Source of the DNA: Crossaster papposus
Lineage: Eukaryota > Echinodermata > Asteroidea > Velatida > Solasteridae
Length of the DNA stretch: 64,000 nt
Direction of reading: 5' to 3'
Assembly: GCA_037893245.1 (NCBI GenBank)
Contig: JBAIAA010000415.1
Coordinates: 248,001 to 312,000, forward strand
The notes under the pieces were generated by a model that ran no database searches, was not told where the DNA came from, and saw only the letters and a program-made list of their open reading frames with translations. Every line of letters starts with the position of its first letter. Positions within the stretch are counted from its first letter, which is position 1. The position numbers and the translations under genes are program-made. Below are positions 12,701 through 24,700 of the stretch, in pieces.

Positions 12701-15700
12701 TTAAGAATACACAAAGCTGCATGCCTTTCAACCAGTATGCAAAATGATTCGCAAAGTTGTATCCCTGTGGAGACATCTCTTTGTTCTCGTGTACAAAATG
12801 TTTGGACTATCAACAATTTTTCTTCAAAATGCTCTCATTTCAACCACGGTTAATTTTCTTGGATTGAAATTTGGATCAAATATACCCTATATCATTCCCT
12901 AACCCAAAAACCTAACCCTACCCAAAACATAACCTTACCTAAAACCCAAACACTTACCCTAGATTTCGAGTAAAATCTATGAAACTATTTTGTGAAAATC
13001 TTCTGGGGATATAATCATCTATAAAAATTACCCTCTGGAGACCGTTTGACTTCCATTGTCTTAAATGTGTTCAGGTCTTCACAGGGTACTGAATATTAAA
13101 ACACAATGTCTGTCTTCCAACATGGCTGTCAGAAGTGGTTTATAGCTGACAAGCTTGTCTCCAACTTATTCTGGGTATTTTATGAATTGCCAGAAAGAGT
13201 ATGCAGTATCCTGACGCCACTTCAGCGGTTGTGTACAAAGTCTATGGAGAGTCGAGGAACATTTTCCTCAAGTATTTCTTTAAACAAAATTGGAAATGTT
13301 TCTCAGTCCCAGATTCATGTATTTAAAAAAATGTTGCACTTTTGACAATCATTGAGATGATGAAAGAAAGAAGTGGCGTCAGGTTGCAACATTCTTTCAG
13401 AATTGCCCTCTAAGCTCGGGGTCAGTCGGAACAGGTCTTTAGTTCCAAGAACCGTCAGCCATTCAGCCCACTTACTAGCCTGGTAGGCTGCGTGGAAGCC
13501 AGACCCGCCGACTGAGAAGTCTGTCCTGAATTTGACTCTCAGGTTATTTCCGGATGACATGATGGGCGGTGGAAAGTCTGTACCGCAGTACGTCCCTAGG
13601 AGTGGGTCGTTCTCGGTTAGGCCATCGTAAACCTTCAGAAAAAAGAAGAAATTATGAATTGTTTGTTATGAACATGTCTAACTATTTCAGTGCCAAGGTT
13701 GTGCATCTACAATCTATTTTATGTACTACGAAAGTGCCAAGGTCGAACATGTACGATCTGTTTCAGTACATTAAAAGCGCCATAAATCGTACATATATGA
13801 CCTATATGCTTCAGGCTAAACATGAGAGGGCACCAGGGTTGGGGGAAGGGTAGGTTTGATAGGTTAAGGGAAAGATAGGTTAAGGGAAAGATAGGTTGGG
13901 GGAAGGGTAGGTTGGGGGAAGGGTAGGTTGGGGGAAGGGTAGGTTGGGGGAAGGGTAGGTTGGGGGAAGGGTAGGTTGGGGGAAGGGTAGGTTGGGGGAA
14001 TGGTAGGTTGGGGGAAGGGTAGGTTGGGGGAAGGGTAGGTTGGGGGAAGGGTAGGTTGGGGGAAGGGTAGGTTGGGGGAAGGGTAGGTTGGGGGAAGGGT
14101 AGGTTGGGGGAAGGGTAGGTTGGGGGAAGGGTAGGTTGGGGGAAGGGTAGGTTGGGGGAAGGGTAGGCTGGGGAGGGGAAGGCTGGGGGAGGGGAAGGGT
14201 AGGCTGGGGGAGGGGAAGGGTAGGCTGGGGGAGGGGAAGGGTAGGCTGGGAGAGGGGAAGGGTAGGCTGGGGGAGGGGAAGGGTAGGCTGGGGGAGGGGA
14301 AGGGTAGGCTGGGGAAGGGGAAGGGTAGGCTGGGGGAGGGGAAGGGTAGGCTGGGGGAGGGGAAGGGTAGGCTGGGGGAGGGGAAGGGTAGGCTGGGGGA
14401 GGGGAAGGGTAGGCTGGGGGAGGGGAAGGGTAGGCTGGGGGAGGGGAAGGGTAGGCTGGGTGAAGGGTAGGCTGGGTGAAGGGTAGGCTGGGTGAAGGGT
14501 AGGCTGGGTGAAGGGTAGGCTGGGGGAAGGGTAGGCTGGGGGAAGGGTAGGCTGGGGGAAGGGGGAAGGGGGTATGTGGAAAGGGAGAAGGGTAGGTGGG
14601 GATGGGAGAGAGTAGTTGGAACAGGGTGCGAGTAGGAAGGGGTACTGTGTACTAACCTTGACATAGTCATAGAAACAGCTTCCATGAGTCTCCAAATCAA
14701 AGTCGGCAAACGTAAGATACAGAGAGCTACCCTGGTTGGTGGTAATTACCCAGAAACACTGGGCATTGTGGCCGTAAGGGTAGGGGTAGTTTGGAGATAC
14801 AAAACCCCCAGTTGGGGTCGTCAGTGTGCCGCCGCATCCTAATGGATAGGAAAAAAACATTGGGGAATGCAGAGGTCGGTGTTTGAGCTCAAAAAAGCTC
14901 CTGTTAAAGAGGGATTTCTTTGCAGAATTTTATACACCATTTGATTTTGCTGTAATTTTCTAAAATGGGAGGTTGGGGAGAATTTTTTTTTATAGCCAAG
15001 AATATTGTGATGCTGACCTGTTTTCATGTTTTGGAAAACCAAGGTGTTGGAAAACCAAGAAAATAATAAATTTACGACATTGTTTTAAAATAGTTGGGTT
15101 TTTTTCGGCCGGCAATTGTTTAATTGTTTTTGTTTAAACCACAGGACACAAGGTGCCGTGATTTCACAGAATGCTTGAGACTGTTGTCTACTTACAGTCA
15201 AGTAAGGTATTTCCTAATAATTCTTCAAGCAAGAAAATGTAAGCCATCAATATCCTTCAGCCTGTCAGCATTGTAATTGTTGATCTCCCCTAACAATGGA
15301 GTGACCCCTAACGGAGTGCACTTTGAATTCTTACCACTAGTTTCGTGCTAGAGCAAATATGTGACCTGGCACCACAAAATGGGAGGAAAGTCGCAAAATA
15401 ACAAAATTGAAATTATTACATTTCTAAAAGAAAGAAGTCCTAAGCTTTCAAATGATGTATTGTGTGTTGTTGTAGCTTATTTCTAGCCGCCAATATACTC
15501 TTTTGAAATAGCTGAAGTCATGCTTCCTTGTTTTGAGAAACCAAAGTTCAAAGTCTGTGATCCGTGCCAACTATACTATCACTCAGTGCAGTTCAGCCAC
15601 AAAAAAAAACACCTTAGAGTTTTAATTGAGCTATACAATTTTGGGATATGATAAAGAAGGTTTTTTGTATGGACAAAAATTGAAACCGACCTCCCACTTG

Positions 15701-18700
15701 AAAAATGGACGTTTCGGCCAATAACTCGTTTTGGTCATGTGCGACTTTCCGCTCATTTCGTGGTGCCAGGTCAAATATTTTAACTCAAATTTCACAAAGT
15801 GAAATTTCTTTAAGCTCTAAACATTTTTGTTAATCAATCTCGAGTTACCTACCAATTACAAAGTACCCAAAAAAAATGTTGTTAAATTTTTAGGGTGCAC
15901 AAATAACTCACTTAAAATGCATCTAAAAATAAGAAAATAATTGTCTGGCATACTTCTAATAGGAGGGAACGAGGTATTGAGGGAACACTGGGCCGATTTC
16001 GTGACCAATTTGCGGATGCCACTGTATTTAAATTTCGGTCTTAATTTCATGACACTGAAATTGTTCACGAAGGTACAACAACAGGCATTGAAGGTAAAAG
16101 TACGAGTATTTAACTGAATTAATTTGAAGTTTGTCAACAGAGTTTTTTTTGCAACACTGCACGAGGAAAGTCGGGGAAAAACGTCAAAGTGCGCCACATT
16201 AGAGGACGTCGCTAGAGGCTCAAGAAACTTCAGAATGTCTTTTTGTTTTTAACGGTTGTTTGATCAATTGGCAAATAATCAAAATCACTTATGTCAGATA
16301 ATACCTGTGGCTGTTCCATCATAAGTCAGAGAAAATCCCTGGGCGGAGAGGGAGGAGTCCGACTCAAATTTGATGAACATCCTGTTGCTGTGGGAGGTGT
16401 AAGTGGTCGGGTTGATGCTACTGCCACAGAATGTACCAATGAGAGGGGACGTTTCATAGCCTCCGTTCCTACAGGTTAAGCAATGGAGATTGTGACTGGT
16501 TTAAAATTCCTTTTTTTAAATTGAAACAAATTCACAAGTAAAGGCTGTGTCCGATTTTATTTGGCTGCGACTTTATATTACGCACAAGTCTATGAGATGT
16601 GGCTGCAGCCGCTACCATGGACTCGTGTGTAATTTCAAGCCACAGCCAAGTAATTAGGACACAGCCTACATGTAACTCTCTCTTCTCTCCTCACTGTGCC
16701 AATTGTCTCATCGTCTCCATTTCTAAAAATTAAGCAATGGAGATTGTGATTGGTTGAAACCTAAACTTTTTCCATATACAGAAAAAAAAGGTAACTCTTT
16801 CTTCTCTCCACACTGTGCCAATTAGAGAGAACGTCTCATAGCCTCCATTCCTAAAAATTACGCAACAGATTTGGTTATTGGTTGAAATTTCATTTTCTTC
16901 CTTTGCAGAAAAAAACCAACTTTTTCTTCTCTGCACACTGTGCCAATCACAGGAGATGTCTCACAGCCTTCATTTCTAAAGGTTAAGCAACGGAGATTGT
17001 TATTGATTGATTGAAATGTTGTCTTTTCTTAATATTGCGAGTCCGTTCACAAGTCCTTTCGTGAAGCCAGTCACAAGTCCCTTCATAAAGGCAGTCACAA
17101 GTAAATGGATGAACAATGACAAAGGAATGCTTTTGTCAAAGCTGATTTGAATAGCTTGTGATATGAAATAAAACTGAAGGACTTGTGATGGACTTGCAGG
17201 GACTTACAGGGACTTGTGATGGACTGGACTACATCCCTGTTAATATTTAGGAAAAGTAAACAAAAAGCTACTTCACTCTCTTCTAATTCTTATTTTAGAA
17301 GCAAAATCAACTTTCCGGTTTGCATATGATACAATAATACTGACGTTGCCGTAGCAACTCACCTCAGTTCGACGTAGTCGTAGGCACAGTTGGGGTGCTG
17401 TTCCATGTCAAAGTCGGTGAAGTTGACACTGATCTGCTGACCGGTTGGCACGGAGATGATCCAGACACACTGGCGATTGTGTGGGTAGTTGGCAGGGTAG
17501 TTGGGTGAGGTTATCACACCGGTGGGTGTGATCAACTCGCCCCCGCAAACTATGTGACGACAGGAAATCAGAAAAGATCTTTGGACGTCGGTACTGGCGA
17601 CACAAATTATGCACTAAAATATGTGACCTTTCACCACAAAATGAGAGTATAGTCGGAAATATTGAAAATTAAGATATTGGTATTTTCAAATTCTTGAGAA
17701 AGAGAGCTTTCCAATGGTACATAACACTTGGGGGTTTTGCGATAAAGACTTTTTACAGCGCTCTAGAAAGTCATGTGTTTCACAAAACGTGTTTGTGAGA
17801 AAACTTACTTTAAACTTCTTAAACAAAACATGCAAAAGATTACAAAACAGGACAAGTAAGGTTCGGTTGAGCATAGCAACGGCTATGTTCTTATCATTCT
17901 TTCTTCTTGAAATTGTTCACACATACAAACTATTGTATAAACAGCAAAATATCTAAATTTCGAAAACGTGGGATACTTACGAGGACCTGATTTGCATATT
18001 TAATTACCGTGTTAATTAGACCACTAAGGGACTTGAATCCAAACACTAACTACGCAAACACTACACAAAATCGCTTAATTTAAGAGGTTTTCGATCATCT
18101 GATCTCACCAAAAAATGGAAATATGTAGAGTAGGACTTGGGCTTTCCAAATTACGCAAAATCTTAAAATTGACCCCCCTTCATATTTTGACTTTGGATGG
18201 CCATATCTCTGAATCACATTGTGCGACTTTACTCTCATTTTGTGGTGACAGGTCACATATGTAAATACTTCTTTGGAAAAGTTGCTGTACGCACAGAACT
18301 GAAAACAGAAAAACTCAGAAAGAAAAATGAGTCTTGTGTCGCGAGTGTCACCTTTCTCGCAGTCGATCCCTGTAGGTTTTGTGTTTTGTGTTTTAAAAAC
18401 AATTAAAATTGTATATAAACAACAAACTCAAATGACCCCTACATGGTTTCTTTCTACAAAAAGGTCCCTGAGTCAAAACTTAACCTGAAACTTTAACATA
18501 CATTCATGATCATACAACATTTAGGACTACAGTAACGGTGCCCAGAAAACTTTGTTTTGACGACACATGAAGGATTACGGTAGAATACTTGTACATGTAG
18601 AATTTTTGCTTGATAAAAACAATTCACCTTCGGTGACAATTGTCTCTACTTTTAAGCAAGGTCAATGTCGAGATTGGGGGTAGGGCTGTGTATCGGAACC

Positions 18701-21700
18701 GGGTACCGGAATCTCTGACCGTTGATGTCTGGAACCGATTACTGATTATGGAATTAAACCAATTTTACAAATTACTTGGTAACTTCTCAGACAAAGAAAA
18801 AGGAACGAAGAAACCACATTAATGATGCTCGCAAAAGGTGCAGTTTAAAGGGTGACACTAGAAAGCTCACGGTACACACCTGTACGGACCCATGTGTTAG
18901 TTTTATCGTTCAGAGCCATATGAACAGTCTGAACAGCAATTTTGGGGTTGGATTTCTTTAACCAGTTCGGCCGGGATTATTTTAGCATCACCGAGCCGAC
19001 GAGCGGGGTTATTTTTAACGAAACTCGATCCGAAGCAGGTTCCGGCCGCCAGTACCGGGAAGCACACCCACGCATTTCCGACCTTGCTCGCTGCTGACAG
19101 ACATTTCCGGCCTTGCTCGTGGCGTGTTTATGCGTCATCTGTTTTGAATCTGGGGAAAACTTTGCGTTTATATTCGTCATCCGGCGCGAACTGGTTAAGG
19201 GTGTTATTTTTTAATCGGGTACAGGCCAGTTCAGTACTACCCGTAATTGCACACCCCTAATTGGGTAAAAATGAAAAATCCACACAGTAAACGACAAAAG
19301 GGTTTAGACTCGCAATATATTCAATGAGATTTTGGCCGGTATAACTCATTTGTGGAGTGCCGTGGTGTCATGATCTGGAGCATTGAATTTGTAATCTGTA
19401 GGTAAAGCTGCAGGTTGTGAGTTCGAGTCCAGCTCGGGACTATGGTACGTGTGCTCTTGGACAGGGCAATTTCTCACTCTCCCCACCAGGAGTAAATGGG
19501 TACATTTGAGGGCAGAGATGGTTATTGTGGTTGATTTAGCTGCTTTGCGCCGAAATGGCAGCATTGAGCTGTACACTCCCCAGGGAGCTGAGATGGTATT
19601 TGGAATGTTTCATGGGCCCAATGACCGGGGTAATAATGTGAAAGCGCTTTGGTGATAAAGCACTTTATAAGTACCGCATATCGTTATGCTATAAGCCAAT
19701 ATTTTCTGTGCTTTGCAGCTATATCTGTGCTTAGCAGGAAAATAAATAAAATGTCATGAAGCTGCTTAGCACAACAACAAATTCTTGCTCAGTAAAAACA
19801 TTTTACCAGCCAAAACTTCATGTGCTTTTAAAGGTATGATACGTTATTGGTAATTGCTTAAATTATCAGGAATGGATGGATTTGTTTTTTTAATTTTTTT
19901 AATTTTTTTTTTTTTTTTTTTTTTTGGGGGGGTGTATTTTATAGTAAATATTGTTTAACTGACCTGTCTGTAGTTTTACAATCATGAACGACACGAACAA
20001 AGCAAGAAAAATGGCATTCTATTTAACCGGTGTTGAATGTAGGGCCTTGTACTCACCGGTGGTGGCATCCAAAGCTACGTAGTTGGCGCTGAAGCCTTCT
20101 CGACTGACACTGGAGTCGGTGTGGAAGATGACCGACATAATGTTATCTGAGGTGGTCAGAACAGGAGGCGAGTTGCTGCCGCAATATCTACAAGATAGAA
20201 GAGGTGCAAGATAGCCACTCGGTAATATATAGAATATGCAACAATGCAGGTAATTTTCTTTAGCCCTCCTATATATAGTGCGGTTGCCATAGAATTGTCT
20301 GACCTTTCAAAACCTTTCAAGTTTTCTAGACTAAAAGGTTTTGAAAGGTGAGAAAACTGTCTGACAAATGGGACCTATGAAAGATTTCAAAAGATACCTT
20401 TCAAAAGGTATTGAAAGGTGTGGCAGTGCAGTAGCAACAAATTCTGGATCGTTTTGAAAGGTTCATACTTATTTACAGCCATTTTGTCAAGTAAGCAGAT
20501 TTTGAAAGGTTTTGAAAGGTAAAACCATAGAAGGGTTAGAGAAGACCATAAAACTGCCCTAAATCATCACAGGCAGTACTTTCTGGTCAATGTGGGATTT
20601 TAGAGACACAATAACAAGGGTGGTGTTCGAACCACATGTCTCACCTCCTTTTGCGGTTATCCTATTTTACAACTTAACCTCAAATGACCTTTGACCTCAG
20701 TAGTTCGGGAGGAGACTACAATCACTGTTTCTGTACGTATTATGCAAGAGTTTGTATCAGCATTTAAATAATGGACGTAGAACAATAGAGAACAATAGGG
20801 TCCACGATTGGTATGTATAACAATGTAGGACAATAGGGTCCCCTAATAAAAACAATGTCCCCGATTCTGATTCGTAAACAAAACCTATGGGAGGGAAAAA
20901 AAGTACAAACAAAAAAGGGAAATAGGAGGTCCTTGGTTGGATGCGCATAGATGTGTGTACAAACCTTGCTATCTGAATAGTATGGACTTGGTAACAAAAG
21001 ATGTCCACACTTTACACAAACCTGAAACCTTCTGTGGACTTGGCGAGGTCCACACAAGGTTTCTCCTCTTTGATAAAGAACGCTAGAGGTAAAACTGGTT
21101 AGGGTTACATATAGAAAAACTGAAGAGGAACACTTTAGAGTACCGTATATCAGTCACAAATGAGGATTGAAATATTAGTATTTGGTGAAATTTGATCGAT
21201 GGTTCTTAGCTACCCGAATACAATTGTTTTTGTTTATTTGGGGTATTTTGACATTTTGATCTTAATCTTTTATCTTGATAGTAATTTTATTATGTCCATT
21301 TTATGTACTGTAATTGTAACGTAAATTTATGGTTTTCTGCATTGTATTTTACATGTTCTGGTTTTTGTGTATGATAACTTTAATGTGCAATTTTGTATAT
21401 TTGTTTGTTTTTGTGAGTTTGCTGGGCATCGGTGGAGAACGGTGCAATGTACTGATTCTTTTAAATAATGTAATTGTTAAAATTTTTATAAATTTTCAAT
21501 GTATTTTTTAATAAAATGTAACATTCAAGTAATTTGGCCTGTGGGCTACGATATGAATGAAATAAACCGTAATCAATATCTATCAATTAACAAAGGATGT
21601 CCACACAGTGATAGTATAATTAGGATAGGTTCGTGTGGTGCGAAATACGGTACCCTCTGGAGACAAGAACACAATGGGGACAATGGGAGTGAAAAGGTCT

Positions 21701-24700
21701 CCAAAGGGTAATTTCTATAGATTAATAGGTCTCCACTAGGAATTTTACGAATTAGATTTTTGGATTTTACTTAAATTACTCAAAGACTAGAGTTAGGATG
21801 TGGGTTAGGGTTAGGATGTGGGTTAGGGTTAGGATGTGGGTTAGGGTTAGGATGTGGGTTAGGGTTAGGATGTGGGTTAGGGTTAGGATGTGGGTTAGGG
21901 TTAGGATGTGGGTTAGGGTTAGGGTATAAAATAGGGTAGATTGGGTCGAAATTTCAACCTAGGAAAATAAATAAAATGGGAGCATTTTTAAAAACTTGCT
22001 CGACTTTCTAACCATTTTGTACACGAGAACAAAGCCATGTCTCCACAGTGATACAAAAATGCGAATGTGTGCGTGCGTTTGTTTATGGTGTAAATGGAGG
22101 ACACATACCTGGCGACACGAAGGTGAATTGGGGTTAGGGTTAGAATCGAGGACGACCTCGATTGAGATTCGTGTACAAAACCAATGAGAGCCATCGGAAA
22201 AAGTTAGAGTACAAACAAAGGAAATTTTTGAGATGAACAAAGGAAACTCCTCGATTTACACCATAAACAAACGACATTGCGTAGGTGTGTGTATGTATGG
22301 TCCTTGTCTAAACAGGTTTCTGATTTGCCTTTGACCAACCTGCCCAGGTCCGGAGAGACTGCGTTGGTCCCATTGTCGTAGATCTGCACGTAGTCAAAGA
22401 TGCAGCCGGAGGACCCCTCCAGACTGAAGGAGTTGAAGGTGAGTCGGATGACGTAGCCGTCAGTAACGGTGATAAGGTAGACACAGTGGAGACCGTGGGG
22501 GTAGCCCTGGGGGTGGGGAGGCGAGGCGATGATACCGGTGTCACCCGTGAACTGACCACCACAACCACCTGGAAAGGGAAGAAGGTCACAGAGGAGTTTG
22601 ACCAGGGATCCCTTTATGAATTGCCATCAAACATCAACAATTGTGCTGCAATTTGGTCCGGTATTCCGGAGGTCGCAGGTTCAAGTCCCGCCTTGCCAAT
22701 TTCTTTGTTCACTTTGAAGTTTAATGCAAATTTACCTAGTCAGTTTCCCTTGTGATTTATTTGTGTATTGTGTATCCCCACAATGTTGCTTCCCAGGTTG
22801 TATCGGAAAATCAGGAGTGATCCCTGGTCACACGGCATTCAGGTGTTTATGACTTCTGACTAGCACCCTCGAACAAAGATACTGACAATTTAGGAGACCG
22901 CCAACATAGGGCAAGATAGCTCAGTTGGTAGAGTGCAAGTCCGGTATCCGGTATTCCGGAGGTCGCAGGTTGAAGTCCCGCCTTGTAAATTACCTTGTTT
23001 ACTTGGAAGTTATTAAATTTGGAAGATTAAATAATTATAACAGCCGTTTCTAAACTTTATTATACGCGTATTTTCAAAATTGTGTTTAACAATATAACAG
23101 CCGTCACAACTGATTTTGGACAGCTATAACAGAGCAGGAATCTATTTAGTTATCACGTTCTGGAAAAAAAAAAATCTTGCTCTTCCAGTTAAATCGAATG
23201 CCGTTTTTCTTGCTTTTTTTCTTGTTGTTTCATCATTGTAAAACTTTGGACAGGTCAGTTAAAGGTAGGATACATCAAATTTTCGAGTGACATGATTTCA
23301 AATGTTGTGACCGCTTAAATTCTAAAGTCTTCCCCACCTGGGCCAGAGTCTTCAAATCTGAACGTGGCGCGGAAGCCGTAGTTGGCAACATTTCCATCCG
23401 TCACAAACTTGAGATACAAGCTGTTGGCGTTGGATGAGACGTCGGGCGGAAGGGCGGAGCCACACAGCTTGTTGAGGAGGGTGGCGTCCGAGGATGCACC
23501 GTCACGGACCTGCATGGAGAGATATACGTAGTCGTTACCAAGGTAGGGAATAAGACAGCCGGTAATGGTGGAAGCATACATGTACTGCTTGAAGCCATAA
23601 GTACGAGCTTGCTGCTAGACACTTGCGATATGTGACCGGCTCTACAAAAAAAGGTTAGTAAGTCGCATAGTGCATTATCATGTAATGGCCAAATCTACGT
23701 CGAGAGGGTAAATATTTCATCAAAACGTGAATTTCATTTGTTGTAACAAATGACATCTTTAATACCTACAGTTTCAGGTTTCATTCAAAGAAATGTTGAT
23801 TTTGATGAATAAAGTAAAAAAAAAAACCGATCATTTTGTGAGCAATGTTCTGTTGTACTACAACAGAGGCAGCTATTTTAAAGCCGGTTTTCTAAGTTGT
23901 GTATAAATTTGAACTGCAAGGAAGTAATAAATATGTAAACACGTCATATCTTCAGAATGGAAGGGGCTACGGAGATATATTATACACCAAATGAAAACTT
24001 ACAATGTGGGTTTTCTAACTGTTTATATAACTCAATTTCACTTTTTTGTAACTTAATTTTACTTGTTTGCGACATAATGTCACATAAATGCATAGACCGC
24101 CAGTCGTGTGCACAAAACCATGATTGGAAAAAGTATGGGAAACACGACGCGTCGATGAATAGTTGCGCGTAGCCGTACCGCACGAGTTCTACGCGTCTAT
24201 TCGACAGGCAACGCACCGCGCACTTTTAACGCGCTTAACACAAAAATATCCCTAAGAGTCTTCATTTGAAAGTATTAAGATTGACACTGGATATGCTTAA
24301 TCTGCATGGCCTATGATATAACATTATGAAATTTTCATTTAAATCAATAAATCATATAATTATTTGACTGGAACTCTTTGGCAGCTGAGATGGTATTTGG
24401 AATGTTACTTTGGCCCAATGATCAGGAATAATAATATTGTAAAGTGATTTGATCCGAGTTAATGGCGCTATATAACAATCTGTTATTATAATTATTATTA
24501 CTATTTTTAAATAGTAGGAATTTCAAGCCCAACAAAATATACAAATATAGAAAATATTAAGAATTTTAAGCTAAACAAAATTGGAAAAATAAGGAAATAG
24601 TAGGAATTTCAAGCAAAAAAAGGAGGAAAAGTGGGAGCAAGATAAAAAAAACTATGAGCAGGGAGGAACAGCATGAATTCATAATAGTCAATGAGTGCGC

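Noticed and set aside
13864..14860. Long minus-strand open frames rich in Pro, Ser and Leu
   Set aside because: They are read-through of the G-rich minisatellite in alternative frames. Only the CUB7 exon at 14657-14838 has splice signals and domain text.
21787..21930. Possible telomere or chromosome-fusion scar
   Set aside because: The unit is 18 bp with only part ttaggg, and the flanks belong to a dispersed repeat with two further copies.
22911..22991. Functional tRNA gene
   Set aside because: The B box has ggttg instead of ggttc and the anticodon arm does not fold cleanly; called tRNA-like only.
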